A model generated the notes under the pieces. The model did no database searches. It saw nothing but the letters and a program-made list of their open reading frames with translations, and had not been told where the DNA came from. This document shows positions 44,764 to 57,394 of a DNA stretch of 64,000 nucleotides, piece by piece (positions within the stretch are counted from its first letter, which is position 1; each line of letters starts with the position of its first letter). Location: the NCBI GenBank assembly GCA_025352145.1, contig JANXTY010000050.1:1-64000 (forward strand). The letters run 5' to 3'. The position numbers were made by a program, and so were the translations under genes. This stretch comes from Oxalobacteraceae bacterium (lineage in GTDB: Bacteria; Pseudomonadota; Gammaproteobacteria; Burkholderiales; Burkholderiaceae_D).

Positions 44764-45410
44764 CCCCTGAACGAACAAAAAAAATAAAGGCCAGCAGTGT
44801 CACAAGCTGCTAGAGCAAGCATTTTACCGTGCAATAACTTCCCTCCGCCGCGCATTCCGTAATTAAACCGTAGTAGTTCCGGTTTGATCTGATAGTAAGG
44901 CCTTGCCCAAGGGAGGGTTTGATAGAGGTGCGAATTTTTATTCAACCAGCGCGTATACTTTCGATCCGTACCGCCAAGCGTTTACCAGGAGTGTCTTCGG
45001 TGACAGTGGGATTTCGCGTTTGGCAGCACGCTTATCGCCCACTTCCGGCCTCTCTGCTTGTTTCTGTTCGTGCGGTCGTAGCTTTGTGCCTCCCCACTTC
45101 TTTTAGTCTGACCTCACGGCTTTGATCCTGGGTTTCGCTACGCTTGTCGTCACTGCTTGCGATTACCTCCTTTCAGGTAACTAGTCCATGCCCATGCGGC
45201 ACACGGCAGTACAATCCATTGCACCCTACTGCGCTGTGAGTGAGCCAGTTGCGCGTGCCTGCGTATACTTTTCCTGATGGGCTGTGATAAATAATGGATT
45301 AATGGCCTGCGGCCTGCAATGACGACGCCATTGCAGGAGGTTAAAAAATTCCGGTGGAACAAACACAAAGTATTTCTTTAATGCCATCCCCGTATGATTG
45401 CAATGCCAAA
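44764..45410. other. Intergenic region of about 650 bp without a recognised gene
   Basis: Short open frames here are not convincing. A perfect 9-bp inverted repeat (CCTGCAATG at 45313-45321, CATTGCAGG at 45329-45337) stands about 75 bases past the stop of the minus-strand lipoprotein gene. It may act as a weak terminator but lacks a T-run. The rest shows no clear signal. Confidence 0.4.
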
Positions 45411-46028
45411 CTATTGCCCTGTCAGTCGATTGTGAACTGGAACCTTAGCCATATTTGGATAGAATGATTTCATCTTTCCCGTGGTATTTTGATAGTTATT
45501 AAGCGGCTCCTTCATTCCCCAACTCATGAGGTTCAAATCGGTAATCATTGTCCTTCCAGCATCACCCACTGAATAATGCGAGCTTAATTGATTTTCAGCA
45601 AAAGCAAGAAAATCGCCGATGTAATAAGCGACTCCCGGTTCCAGTTTGAAGTTAGTTAACGGCCCCTCTGGCACAGGCTTTCTCCCTCTTATATTTCCCC
45701 CTGCATCTACAAATACCGTTTCAGTAAAAGAGCAAGTTGACGGACTCAACTTTATCAACTGAACAGGCTGCTCCATACTAAGACGAATCGTATACGTCCT
45801 TCCATCAGTGCAGGAAAACACAAAACCTATTGTGTAATAACCTTCCACCGACATCCCTATCTTTGGTGCACTAATATTAAATTTTCCGTATAGGTAGGTA
45901 TCATTTCCTGTCGGAATCTCATCTTTCGTCATAGTTGGTGTCCATGTACTACAACTAACTAACACTAAACCGGTTACCAAAAACAATATGCGACTCTGGT
46001 TTAAAAATGACTTCAATTTACTATCCAC
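45411..46028 (-). CDS. Hypothetical lipoprotein
   Basis: This 205-residue protein has a lipoprotein signal (about residues 13-26, GLVLVSC as the lipobox with Cys26). The mature part is sheet-rich with no recognised domain. It is isolated: 145 bases downstream of lolA on the same strand. The function is unknown. Confidence 0.7.
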   Translation of the reverse strand: MDSKLKSFLNQSRILFLVTGLVLVSCSTWTPTMTKDEIPTGNDTYLYGKFNISAPKIGMSVEGYYTIGFVFSCTDGRTYTIRLSMEQPVQLIKLSPSTCSFTETVFVDAGGNIRGRKPVPEGPLTNFKLEPGVAYYIGDFLAFAENQLSSHYSVGDAGRTMITDLNLMSWGMKEPLNNYQNTTGKMKSFYPNMAKVPVHNRLTGQ

Positions 46029-46173
46029 AAAATTTCCTCTGTTAAAAAGCGTTAAAGAAATAAAACGCTATTTTTATCGATCACTCATTCGCAAAAAATG
46101 ACTAATCCAAAAACTCACACTGGGAACAAATCATCCCGATGCAGACGCCACCTCTCAAGTTCGGCATTCGCCA

Positions 46174-46800
46174 TTAATGATTCAAAACATCCGCCCCTTT
46201 GGGAATGATGAAAGCAAAATGATTGGCTGCCACACTCGGATTTTTCTCAAAATTCTTGAACGTCAGCAGCGACACTTGTCCGAAAGAATCGTGTAATTCC
46301 ATCGCCTCCGGCACCCCATTGCGCAATCCAATGCTGATCTGATCGAAGGTCGTGTCCTTGGTTTTTGGCGTCGCCTCCAACCATTCCAGTCCTCCTTTAG
46401 CCCCCCCCTCTTTAAGCGTGAAATCTTTTTCCAGGTCATTACTGCCAAAAAGAATCGCGGCAGGAGAAGACCCCAGTGCATCACCGAGTTTTTTGATCGT
46501 GACCTGATTCAGATCTTTATCGTAGATGAAAAGTTTTTCTCCATCCGATTGCAGTAATTGTTCATACGGCTTCTGATAATTCCAGATAAATTTTCCCGGC
46601 CGTGCAAACACAAAAGTGCCCGTGGATGGCGTTGATACTTTGGCCGCACCATCGGTCTTCCTGACTTGGCGCTGGATAAACTCCCCTTTAGCCACTTTGG
46701 TAGTGACAACGAAAGTTTTGAATTGATCGAGCGCGGTCGCGCCTGCAATGACAGGCATAGCGATCATCAGTGCGGCCAATAAATTATTCCTACGTCTCAT
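46174..46800 (-). CDS. lolA: Outer-membrane lipoprotein carrier protein LolA
   Basis: This 208-residue protein starts at the ATG at 46800, which has AAGGA eight bases before it; an ATG at 46809 is also possible. It has a signal peptide (to about residue 22) and the LolA fold (GEFIQRQVRK..., FVFARPGKFIWNYQKPYEQLL). It carries lipoproteins through the periplasm to LolB. It follows ftsK directly, as in many betaproteobacteria. Confidence 0.95.
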   Translation of the reverse strand: MRRRNNLLAALMIAMPVIAGATALDQFKTFVVTTKVAKGEFIQRQVRKTDGAAKVSTPSTGTFVFARPGKFIWNYQKPYEQLLQSDGEKLFIYDKDLNQVTIKKLGDALGSSPAAILFGSNDLEKDFTLKEGGAKGGLEWLEATPKTKDTTFDQISIGLRNGVPEAMELHDSFGQVSLLTFKNFEKNPSVAANHFAFIIPKGADVLNH

Positions 46801-46811
46801 TTTGAGCATCC

Positions 46812-49133
46812 TTATTCTGCATTGCCGACCGGTACGAGAATTTCACGATTTCCGTTCGGTTGCATGGTCGACACCACACCGCTTTGCTCCATTTGTTCGA
46901 GCAGACGGGCGGCGCGATTGTAGCCTATTCGCAAGTGGCGCTGCACTAAAGAAATCGAGGCACGGCGATTTTTCAGAACAATGGCGACCGCTTGATCGTA
47001 GAGCGTATCGGCCTCGCCACCGCCTTCCGTGGTGGCCGACGCACCATCTGCGCCCTCCTCCAGGGTACCGCCTTCAAGAATGCCGTCCACATAATTGGGC
47101 TCGCCTTGCTCTTTCAAATATTTGACCACCCGATGCACTTCTTCATCGGACACAAAAGCGCCATGCACCCGCACTGGCAATCCGGTCCCCGGCGGCATGT
47201 ATAGCATGTCGCCCATGCCGAGCAAGGCCTCTGCGCCCATTTGGTCGAGAATCGTGCGCGAATCAATCTTGCTACTGACCTGAAACGCGATCCGCGTAGG
47301 AATGTTGGCCTTTATCAATCCAGTAATCACATCCACCGATGGGCGCTGGGTGGCCAAGATCAAATGCAGTCCTGCTGCCCGTGCTTTTTGGGCGATCCGG
47401 GCAATCAACTCTTCTACTTTTTTACCCACAACCATCATCAGGTCGGCTAACTCATCGATGATGATGACGATGGTGGGGAATTTCTCTAAAGGTTCAGGCG
47501 CATCCGGCGTCAAACTAAACGGATTGGGAATATGCTCTTCGCGTCTGGCGGCTTCCGCAATTTTGGCATTGTAACCAGCCAGATTACGCACCCCAAGTTT
47601 GGACATCAACTTGTAGCGTCGCTCCATCTCACCCACCGCCCAATTGAGCGCATGCCCAGCTTGCCGCATGTCAGTAACAACCGGCGCCAACAAATGCGGA
47701 ATACCTTCATACACCGACATTTCCAGCATTTTCGGGTCGATTAAAATTAACCGCACATCGTTAGGATCGGACTTATATAGCAAAGATAAAATCGTCGCGT
47801 TGATGCCGACCGATTTGCCCGATCCGGTCGTGCCCGCCACCAGCAAATGCGGCATCTTGGCTAAATCGGCCACGACAGGATGACCGGCGATATCTTTGCC
47901 CAGCGCAATGGTCAAACTGGAGAGTCCATCGTTATACACTTTAGAACTTAAAATTTCGCTCAGACGCACGATTTGACGGCGGGGATTGGGCAGCTCCAAC
48001 CCCATGAAATTTTTACCGGGAATAGTTTCCACTACCCGAATTGAAGTCAACGACAAAGAACGTGCCAGATCACGTGCAAGACCAACGATCTGACTACCTT
48101 TAACTCCAGTGGCAGGCTCGATTTCATAGCGTGTAATTACGGGACCCGGATGCGCAGCGACGACCTTGGCCTCGACACCGAAATCGGAGAGTTTTTTCTC
48201 AATCAACCGACTGGTAAATTCAAGCGTCTCGATGCTCACCATTTCCTGCACCTGCGGCGCATCATCGAGCAAGGAAAGCGGGGGAAAATTGGTGTCAGGC
48301 ATATCCTGAAACAACGTCGCCTGCCTCTCTTTTTCGACACGCTCTGACTTAGGCACAGTCACTATTTGCGGTTCGATTTTTATTTGCGGCGCGTCACTGT
48401 GTTTGGCACGTTCGTGCACGACTACTTCTTCCCGTTTATCGGCCGCGACCTGACCAAGCTGGCGGTCTTGACGTGCCAAATAGATGTTCATCACGCCTTC
48501 GACCATAATCTCAATCGCAGTACCTATTTTTTCTGCGACAGCCAACCACGAAATATGAAAAAATAAGCTAAAACCAAGCGCGATAACAAGCAATAAAAAT
48601 AAAGTAGCACCAGTAAAACCGAGAGCACTATTGAGGGCGTTACCAATTAATTCACCCAAGATCCCGGGTGCCCGCAACCATTGCCCTTGCAAGGAATACA
48701 GGCGCAGAAATTCCAGCCCCATTGCACCAATCAAGAGCAGTGCAAAACCAATGCCGCGAATCAAACCTTCTGATTGATGATCTGGTTCCGTCTCCGTCTG
48801 CATCAAAAATTTCTCAGATAATTCCCGATAACCGCGCCAGACCAAACGCAACAATAAGAGACACCACAACCACGCCGACAAACCAAAAATAAAAAATAAT
48901 AAATCTGCAAACCACGCACCTACCTTGCCCCCCACATTACCCAGCTTCGGTACTACATTCGAATGCGACCAGCCAGGATCAGCCGTGCTATAACTTGCCA
49001 AAATCAACATCAAATAAGTGGCCAGCGCCGCCAGCACAAACCAACGTGCCTCCGACAATAGGCGTAACAAACGATGCGGTAACGGCTGCGCCTCTTTGGC
49101 TGCGCGGGTATAGGCTTGGCTGGCTTTAATCAT
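46812..49133 (-). CDS. ftsK: DNA translocase FtsK
   Basis: This 773-residue protein has four to five N-terminal membrane helices (to about 205) and a short linker (205-290). A motor domain follows with Walker [13 protein letters not shown] and Walker [13 protein letters not shown], then a C-terminal gamma winged helix ([21 protein letters not shown]). It pumps chromosome ends during division and activates dif recombination. It has a short linker compared with E. coli FtsK. It is full length. Confidence 0.97.
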   Translation of the reverse strand: MIKASQAYTRAAKEAQPLPHRLLRLLSEARWFVLAALATYLMLILASYSTADPGWSHSNVVPKLGNVGGKVGAWFADLLFFIFGLSAWLWCLLLLRLVWRGYRELSEKFLMQTETEPDHQSEGLIRGIGFALLLIGAMGLEFLRLYSLQGQWLRAPGILGELIGNALNSALGFTGATLFLLLVIALGFSLFFHISWLAVAEKIGTAIEIMVEGVMNIYLARQDRQLGQVAADKREEVVVHERAKHSDAPQIKIEPQIVTVPKSERVEKERQATLFQDMPDTNFPPLSLLDDAPQVQEMVSIETLEFTSRLIEKKLSDFGVEAKVVAAHPGPVITRYEIEPATGVKGSQIVGLARDLARSLSLTSIRVVETIPGKNFMGLELPNPRRQIVRLSEILSSKVYNDGLSSLTIALGKDIAGHPVVADLAKMPHLLVAGTTGSGKSVGINATILSLLYKSDPNDVRLILIDPKMLEMSVYEGIPHLLAPVVTDMRQAGHALNWAVGEMERRYKLMSKLGVRNLAGYNAKIAEAARREEHIPNPFSLTPDAPEPLEKFPTIVIIIDELADLMMVVGKKVEELIARIAQKARAAGLHLILATQRPSVDVITGLIKANIPTRIAFQVSSKIDSRTILDQMGAEALLGMGDMLYMPPGTGLPVRVHGAFVSDEEVHRVVKYLKEQGEPNYVDGILEGGTLEEGADGASATTEGGGEADTLYDQAVAIVLKNRRASISLVQRHLRIGYNRAARLLEQMEQSGVVSTMQPNGNREILVPVGNAE

Positions 49134-50671
<1,538 letters not shown>

Positions 50672-50692
50672 TCCCTCTCATTTGAAAAAACC

Positions 50693-51121
50693 ATGAGCAT
50701 ATTTTCAGAAGACATCGAAAAATTTAACCGCATTTATAAGCTGCCAGTCAATGCTGCGCCTACCCTGGATGTGGGCGTTCCTATAGTAGAGCGCCTCAAG
50801 GCATTCAAAAGCATCCTGATGGAAGAAGTGCATGAAATCGACGAGATCATCGAGGCTGCGGAAAACAGCGCGCCTTCCATAGAAGTACTGACCATGCTGG
50901 CGGATTTACTCGGCGATTTGCAAGTCTATTGCGCCTCAGAAATGACCAAATTCGGTCTGCCACCAGATCAAATACTGGCGATCATCATGCAATCGAATTT
51001 CTCCAAACTCGGTGCAGATAGCCAACCGATTTACGACGAACGCGGCAAGGTGCAAAAAGGACCGAATTACTGGAAGCCTGAACCAAAAATTCAAGCGTTG
51101 TTGGCGGAAAAAATGAAGTGA
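50693..51121 (+). CDS. MazG/PRA-PH-like all-alpha NTP pyrophosphatase
   Basis: This 142-residue protein has the metal-binding pattern of the all-alpha NTP pyrophosphatases: EEVHEIDEI and LADLLGDLQVY. The C-terminal SKLGADSQPIYDERGKV is typical of this group in betaproteobacteria. It would hydrolyse a nucleotide or related phosphate; the substrate is unknown. It follows trxB by 21 bases. Confidence 0.78.
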   Translation: MSIFSEDIEKFNRIYKLPVNAAPTLDVGVPIVERLKAFKSILMEEVHEIDEIIEAAENSAPSIEVLTMLADLLGDLQVYCASEMTKFGLPPDQILAIIMQSNFSKLGADSQPIYDERGKVQKGPNYWKPEPKIQALLAEKMK

Positions 51122-51336
51122 TTGCGGACAAACATGAGGACATTGGGTGTAGCTTAAAAAATCGGTTTGTAGCTCACAACTAATCGTTTTATCGCAATGC
51201 CTTGTCATTTTCTTTTCAAGATGGCTTTCCATCCCCACACACTCGGGGACCTAGTAACGTTACTTACACCAAGATAAGTTCAGCAACCGAGTTGCCGCCC
51301 TTTTGCGTAAGGCCTACCACTAATAAAAAGCGTCTC

Positions 51337-51978
51337 ATGGCATCTTCACTCAAGAACTTCACCGATCTCAAAAATCTGCGTGCAGATTTAAAAGTGCGGG
51401 AAGAAACACGCAAGAAAATTGAGGTAGAACGCCTGCGCCACGAAAAACATACCCAGCTCGAAGCCGACCTGTTCCGCACCAGCGTAGGGACTATTGTCCC
51501 CCTGCCCGACCCAAATAAACGTCAACCCAATCCGTCCCACCCACGACCAATTGCACGCCAGCACCTAGCTGACGAACAAGCCGCATTGGCACAATCCCTA
51601 TCCGATGAATTCGATGTCGAAACCCTGCTCGACAGCGACGATGCTTTGAGCTATAGCCGCCCCAATATCGGCCCTGACGTGGTACGAAAACTGCGTAAAG
51701 GTCATTGGGCGATTCAAGATCAACTCGACCTGCACGGCATGCGGCGCGAAGAAGCACGCGAACAGCTGACGGAGTTTCTACGCAAGGCCGCCAAACGCGG
51801 CCTGCGCTGCGTGCGTATCATTCACGGCAAGGGACTTGGGTCACTCAACAAAGAACCTGTGCTGAAAAACAAAGTAAAAAGTTGGTTAGTCCAAAAAGAT
51901 GAGGTAATGGCATTTTGCGTGGCAAAAGCCGCCGATGGTGGGAATGGCGCTTTGATTGTGCTATTGCGTGGGGGGTAA
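51337..51978 (+). CDS. Smr domain protein
   Basis: This 213-residue protein starts at the ATG at 51337; a longer frame from 51202 is unlikely. The N-terminal half is helical and charged, and the C-terminal Smr domain has LDLHGMRREEA and IIHGKGLGS. Such proteins of betaproteobacteria may nick DNA or cleave RNA; the bacterial role of small Smr proteins is not well established. It is downstream of the trxB group. Confidence 0.88.
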   Translation: MASSLKNFTDLKNLRADLKVREETRKKIEVERLRHEKHTQLEADLFRTSVGTIVPLPDPNKRQPNPSHPRPIARQHLADEQAALAQSLSDEFDVETLLDSDDALSYSRPNIGPDVVRKLRKGHWAIQDQLDLHGMRREEAREQLTEFLRKAAKRGLRCVRIIHGKGLGSLNKEPVLKNKVKSWLVQKDEVMAFCVAKAADGGNGALIVLLRGG

Positions 51979-52115
51979 ATTACAGTAGGATGAGTATTGT
52001 TTCCTGCGGTATTGTTTACCGCCTCTCCCTTATGCCCCGCACCTATCCGGCCAAATGTAACCCCTCTAGATTCTCACCCGATGGCGCCCGCACACTCCAC
52101 CCACTCCCGAAAAAA

Positions 52116-52463
<348 letters not shown>

Positions 52464-52486
52464 TTAAATAACTAATTTAAACTATT

Positions 52487-54100
52487 TTATTCTTGAAATT
52501 TTGAAGTGATAGGGTAGCGCCAGTCACGTCCAAAAGCGCGATGGGTAACGCGAATACCGACCGGGGATTGACGCCGTTTGTATTCGTTAATTTTAATTAA
52601 ACGCGTGACACGCTCCACATCTTCGGGACGATACCCTGCATTGACGATATCGGCAATGCTTTGATTCTCTTCCATATACATTTGCATAATGGCGTCGAGA
52701 ACTTCGTAAGGCGGAAGGGAGTCCTGATCGGTTTGATCGGGACGCAATTCCGCCGACGGTGCACGAGACAGGATACGTTCAGGAATCACCTCCGAGATCG
52801 CATTGCGGTAGGCACACAAACGGTAGACCAGTGTCTTGGCAATGTCTTTGATCACTGCAAAACCGCCTGCCATATCACCGTATAGCGTGCAATAACCAAC
52901 TGCCATCTCGCTCTTATTGCCCGTGGTAAGCACTATAGCGCCATGCTTGTTCGATAGGGCCATCAAGATGGTGCCACGAATGCGGGCCTGGATATTTTCT
53001 TCGGTCGCGTCTTCGGCCAAGCCTTGAAATTCTTGCGCCAGCGTGGTGCGGAAAGCCGCGAAACAATCATTGATCGATATTTCATCGTAGCGCACACCGA
53101 TTCTCTCCACCATATCACGTGCATCTATCCACGATATATCCGCGGTATAAGGCGAAGGCATCATCACTGCACGTACGCGATCCGCGCCCAGAGCATCAAC
53201 AGCAATAGCCAGCGTCAACGCAGAATCTACGCCGCCCGACAAACCAATCAGAACCTTCGGAAATCCATTTTTTTCAATGTAGTCGCGCACCCCAAGTACC
53301 AGCGCCTGATATACCTGAGCCTCAACCGATAATACGCTAGGCAACACTACGGCTTGCGGCTTGGCACCGTCGAAAACGACGATCTGCAGGTCTTCTTCAA
53401 AATGTTTAAGCTGGGCGCAAAGTTTACCTTGCTGATTCATAACGAAAGAATCGCCGTCAAAAATCAACTCATCTTGCCCGCCGACCAAATTGGCGTACAC
53501 CAAACTAAGGCCTTGTGCGATTACATTCTGGCGCATGACCTCATAACGCAAATGCATTTTGTTCATATGGTAAGGCGAGCCATTAGGCACCAGCAACACT
53601 TGCGCACCAGCGGCTCTGGCTCTGGCAGGCGCATGGTCATACCAAGTATCTTCACAAATATTAATACCGAATTTGATACCTTTACAGTCGAATACAAAAG
53701 GCTCATCCGATGAGGAAAAATAACGTAGCTCATCAAACACAGTAGCATTGGGCAAATTGTGTTTGCAATAGGTGCCGAGCACCTTGCCGTTGCGCACAAC
53801 CGAACTGGCATTAAAGCGGGCGCCACCACGCTCCAAGGGATGACCTACGACGACATTCACATCGGTCAGAACAGCCAGATCAACCACTAACGCTTCAAAC
53901 GCCTGCGCCGATTTTGCGTAGAATGCACCACGCAACAATAAATCTTCCGGGGGATAACCAACCAGTGACAATTCTGGCGTCAATACAATGTCGGCACCCT
54001 GCGCAGCGGCACGCCGGGAAAAATCAAGAATCTTTGCGCAATTGCCGGCAAGATCCCCGACGATACTGTTGATTTGGGCGATGGCAACGTTGACTGTCAT
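52487..54100 (-). CDS. nadE: Glutamine-dependent NAD+ synthetase
   Basis: This 537-residue protein starts at the ATG at 54100 (MTVNVAIAQINS). The N-terminal nitrilase-type glutaminase domain has its Glu (LTPELSL), Lys (CKHNLPN) and Cys (NICEDTW). The C-terminal synthetase domain has LSGGVDSAL. It makes NAD from deamido-NAD with glutamine-derived ammonia. It is full length and is followed by glnB. Confidence 0.96.
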   Translation of the reverse strand: MTVNVAIAQINSIVGDLAGNCAKILDFSRRAAAQGADIVLTPELSLVGYPPEDLLLRGAFYAKSAQAFEALVVDLAVLTDVNVVVGHPLERGGARFNASSVVRNGKVLGTYCKHNLPNATVFDELRYFSSSDEPFVFDCKGIKFGINICEDTWYDHAPARARAAGAQVLLVPNGSPYHMNKMHLRYEVMRQNVIAQGLSLVYANLVGGQDELIFDGDSFVMNQQGKLCAQLKHFEEDLQIVVFDGAKPQAVVLPSVLSVEAQVYQALVLGVRDYIEKNGFPKVLIGLSGGVDSALTLAIAVDALGADRVRAVMMPSPYTADISWIDARDMVERIGVRYDEISINDCFAAFRTTLAQEFQGLAEDATEENIQARIRGTILMALSNKHGAIVLTTGNKSEMAVGYCTLYGDMAGGFAVIKDIAKTLVYRLCAYRNAISEVIPERILSRAPSAELRPDQTDQDSLPPYEVLDAIMQMYMEENQSIADIVNAGYRPEDVERVTRLIKINEYKRRQSPVGIRVTHRAFGRDWRYPITSKFQE

Positions 54101-54222
54101 AGGAATGATGAAAATATTTTCCAAAAATGGTATGGGTATTTCTATAAACTAGGACGCGCAGTCAAGCCGGGCTGCAATACATTCGAGATGACACCGCGCA
54201 ATAGATTGATATAAATTCCCCT

Positions 54223-55380
54223 ATGAATTATCGCACGAGGATCGTATCTTCTCTCTCTGAAATCAGCCAAACTGCTTGGGATACACTGCTCGAGTGCCAG
54301 TCTGACGCCAATCCTTTTTTATCCTACGCTTTTTTACATGCGCTGCATGAATCCGGCTGTGCCAGTGAGGCATCTGGCTGGCAGCCGCAATATATTTGCT
54401 TGTGGGACGACCATGAGCAAAGCCTGGCACAAGACCAGCAGCTAGTCGCCGCCATGCCGTTCTACGCAAAATTCCACTCCTATGGGGAATATGTGTTTGA
54501 CTGGGCATGGGCCGAGGCCTACCAGCGACATGGCCTAGAGTACTACCCCAAGCTGCTCTGCTCTATTCCTTTCACGCCTGTCACGGGCAGTCGCTTAATG
54601 GCAAAGGACGCTGCCTCACATGCTGCTTTGATCGAAGCGCTGTGTGCTCTGCGCGAAACCAGCGGTACCTCATCGACCCACATTTTGTATCCGCCCCAAA
54701 CACAGGTGGAACCATTAAAAACTGCCGGTTTCATGGTACGCACAGGCGTACAGTTCCACTGGCTCAACCCAGGCTATACCAGCTTCGACGATTTCCTCAC
54801 CACACTAGAACAAAAAAAACGCAAAAATATCCGGGCCGAACGTCGCAAGGTAAGCGAATCGAAGATTACGTTTCGACATGTGAATGCGGCCAACGCCACA
54901 GCGGATGACTGGGATTTTTTTTACCGTTGCTACACCCAGACCTATGCCGAACACCGTTCTTCGCCTTACCTAAACTTGGATTTTTTCCTGCGCATCTCTG
55001 GCACCATGCCGCAACACATCCTTCTCATCATCGCCGAACGTCGGGGCCAAGCCATCGCATCATCGCTCCTGATTCATACTGACCACACACTGTATGGCCG
55101 TTACTGGGGCGCACTGGAGCATGTGCCCTGCCTGCATTTCGAAACGGCTTATTACCAGCCACTGGAATTTTGTATTGCACAGAAAATCAAGTGCTTTGAA
55201 GGCGGGGCACAAGGCGAACACAAAATGGCACGCGGCTTTTTGCCACAAAAAACCTGGTCAGCGCACTGGTTAGCACATCCTTCTTTTTCGGATGCAATCG
55301 AACGTTTTTTGGAGAGGGAAAACGGCGGGATGAGCTCTTACATGGATGAACTAAATGAACGCAATCCATTTAGGAAATAG
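54223..55380 (+). CDS. FemAB-like/GNAT family peptidoglycan-recognition acyltransferase
   Basis: This 385-residue protein matches PF04339 (peptidogalycan biosynthesis/recognition): NPFLSYAFLHALHESG near the start, DDFLTTLEQKKRKNIRAERR, YWGALEHVPCLHFETAYYQ and EGGAQGEHKMARGFLPQ. The fold is of the FemAB/GNAT type, so it may acylate a cell-wall or other acceptor, but the substrate is not known. It is divergent from nadE. Confidence 0.85.
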   Translation: MNYRTRIVSSLSEISQTAWDTLLECQSDANPFLSYAFLHALHESGCASEASGWQPQYICLWDDHEQSLAQDQQLVAAMPFYAKFHSYGEYVFDWAWAEAYQRHGLEYYPKLLCSIPFTPVTGSRLMAKDAASHAALIEALCALRETSGTSSTHILYPPQTQVEPLKTAGFMVRTGVQFHWLNPGYTSFDDFLTTLEQKKRKNIRAERRKVSESKITFRHVNAANATADDWDFFYRCYTQTYAEHRSSPYLNLDFFLRISGTMPQHILLIIAERRGQAIASSLLIHTDHTLYGRYWGALEHVPCLHFETAYYQPLEFCIAQKIKCFEGGAQGEHKMARGFLPQKTWSAHWLAHPSFSDAIERFLERENGGMSSYMDELNERNPFRK

Positions 55381-56290
55381 CGGAAGAGGAACGGATTTTA
55401 ATTCTCTGACTATTGGACTTTTATCCCTTACGATAACGTGGCATAAATATCCCATCCGATTTCATTCATATGGCCTACGCCGAAATTTCTGGCAAAGAAA
55501 AAATAGAGCCCTCTGCATAACCTACTGCACGACTAAATCTTGAGCCTGCGATGCTCACCGCCCTTGCAGGGCACACACATGATTGCAAGCATGTGCCGTT
55601 ACGCAGGCGGACTGCAACCATTCCGAATTCCCCGCTGCACCAGGCGGCCATTGCGCGTCTCGACCTCCTATTTCGCCGCTCGCTACGGTTGTGCCGAGAT
55701 CTCGATACTGGGCATCGTCCAGACGGGGCAGTTTGAGCCAAGTTGCTAGTCTTAACGAAAAAATATTCGTGATTAGTTTGGTAAAATGATTTTTTGTGGG
55801 CGTCTATGTTGGTCGCATTACGGTTCGCGGAAACCCATTATTTTTTGGGATAAATTTGCAAGAATTTCCGAAAATTCCATACCAATCATCTACTTGAAAG
55901 TCGCTTACATATCAGATCAAAAATCTGGAATAAGTAAAAAACCCATCGCAAAAATTGACTGCCAGACGGACAAGGCAACGGGATAGGATTTATCCCGATC
56001 TTTACCTACATTCGGAGATCATCGTGCAAAATTTTGGCCTGTAAGGAATTTTTCTTCGGTCGGTCGTAGTGTCCCTATGACAGAAGTAAATGCTCTTACG
56101 AATCAAAAAAACAAACAGGGGTTCACGTAATTTATGCAAAAATCAGGTTATAGACTATGCTGAAATTCTAACGATGGTTTCACCCACGCATTGCGAGTGA
56201 GAATTTGCTGAGATTTTTCCCGTCGCAGCATAAGGATCCATATCAACCCCTATAATTCCTATTTTTGAGACTCCCATAGCAGAGGATTCC
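55381..56290. other. Intergenic region of 910 bp before gmk
   Basis: The largest gap in the window. An 88-codon frame (55475-55741, minus) and overlapping plus-strand frames exist at 55540-55790, but the translations are Arg/Ser/Cys-rich and show no domain, so none is called. A dispersed repeat copy B is at 56098-56150, followed by a loose inverted segment (about 56157-56232). Many Burkholderiales carry yicC upstream of gmk; it is not seen here. Confidence 0.45.
56098..56150. repeat. Dispersed 50-bp repeat, copy B
   Basis: It shares AATCAAAAA, CAAACAGGGG, TCACGTAATTTATGCAAA and GGTTA with copies A and C. Copies A and B also share a CCTATGAC-type stretch 20-30 bases upstream. Confidence 0.75.
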
Positions 56291-56935
56291 ATGACACATA
56301 CCAATCATTTTTCGGGCAGTTTATTTATGGTGGTAGCACCTTCAGGTGCCGGTAAATCTACCTTGGTAAATGCCCTTTTGGCACAGGAACCCTCAATCAA
56401 ACTGTCGATTTCCTATACCACTCGCCCCCCTCGTCCAAAAGAACAACATGGACGCGAGTATTTCTTCACTTCGGTCAAAAACTTTATGGAAAGACGCAAA
56501 CAGGGGGAATTTCTCGAATCAGCCGAAGTACATGGCAATTATTACGGTACCTCCCGTATTTTGATCGGCAACGAGATGAGCGCAGGCACCGATGTCCTGC
56601 TGGAAATCGACTGGCAAGGCGCCCAACAGGTTAAGAAAGAATTCCCGCACGCAGTTGGTATTTTCATCCTGCCGCCTTCCATTGCCGCCCTGGAAGACCG
56701 ACTCAAGAAGCGCGGCCAGGACGATTCCCTCGTCATTACCCGTCGAATTTTAGCCGCAGGAGGCGAGATCGCGCATGCCCCGGACTGCGAGTATGTTATT
56801 ATCAACCAAGAGTTTGCAACCGCTTTGTCCGAGCTAACTGCCATTGTGAGGGCGGCAAGATGCCGTTTTTCACAACAAGCGGCCCGCAACACATCCCTAT
56901 TTGCCCAGTTGGGCATCCACGCCAATTTAAGTTAA
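56291..56935 (+). CDS. gmk: Guanylate kinase
   Basis: This 214-residue kinase has the P-loop [27 protein letters not shown] for GMP binding and [16 protein letters not shown] core ([10 protein letters not shown]). It phosphorylates GMP to GDP. It is followed by rpoZ and spoT, the classic order. Confidence 0.97.
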   Translation: MTHTNHFSGSLFMVVAPSGAGKSTLVNALLAQEPSIKLSISYTTRPPRPKEQHGREYFFTSVKNFMERRKQGEFLESAEVHGNYYGTSRILIGNEMSAGTDVLLEIDWQGAQQVKKEFPHAVGIFILPPSIAALEDRLKKRGQDDSLVITRRILAAGGEIAHAPDCEYVIINQEFATALSELTAIVRAARCRFSQQAARNTSLFAQLGIHANLS

Positions 56936-56957
56936 GACCGCACTTTTAGGAGCAAGC

Positions 56958-57161
56958 ATGGCCCGTATCACTATTGAAGATTGTCTGACACATATCCCTA
57001 ACCGCTTTCAACTGACATTAGCCGCAACTTATCGCGCACGTCAATTGCTGCAAGGCCACACCCCCAAAGTAGATGCAAAAGACAAAGCGACCGTCATTGC
57101 ATTACGGGAAATCGCTGCCGGCAAGGTCGGGATCGAAATGTTGAAAAAAGTTCCCTTGTAG
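56958..57161 (+). CDS. rpoZ: RNA polymerase omega subunit
   Basis: This 67-residue protein begins [19 protein letters not shown], a clear omega signature, and keeps the RARQL and ALREIAAG segments. It is 22 bases downstream of gmk, in the standard gmk-rpoZ-spoT order. Omega helps assemble RNA polymerase and forms part of the ppGpp site. Confidence 0.96.
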   Translation: MARITIEDCLTHIPNRFQLTLAATYRARQLLQGHTPKVDAKDKATVIALREIAAGKVGIEMLKKVPL

Positions 57162-57243
57162 TTTCATCGATGATTTGATTGATGAGTTTATTGATGCATT
57201 GATCGATTTTTTCTTGAAAAACTACCTATTATTTGACACATTC

Positions 57244-57342
57244 AGGACTTATGCAAAAACGTCCCGGCAAGGCGCGCCGTCGAAGGCAGTACCGCTTCGA
57301 CAAGGAGGCGCAACACCGTAGGGGCAATTTTTCGTAAATCCC
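57244..57342. repeat. Palindromic dispersed repeat, copy 2 (about 99 bp)
   Basis: It is the reverse-orientation counterpart of 9309-9407: AGGACTTATGCAAAA at the left, TTTTTCGTAAATCCCA at the right, and a shared GGCGCGCCG centre segment. It sits between rpoZ and spoT. Confidence 0.85.
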
Positions 57343-57394
57343 AACACTATTGACACACTTCTAGTCATCAATGCCATGCGGCTGATACCACCTT

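Noticed and set aside
54507..54908. Second frame of 133 codons inside the FemAB-like gene
   Set aside because: It is a shadow of the larger frame, which has full family motifs.
55475..55741. 88-codon minus-strand frame in the gap before gmk
   Set aside because: Arg/Ser/Cys-rich, no recognised domain, no ribosome binding site; probably a chance frame.
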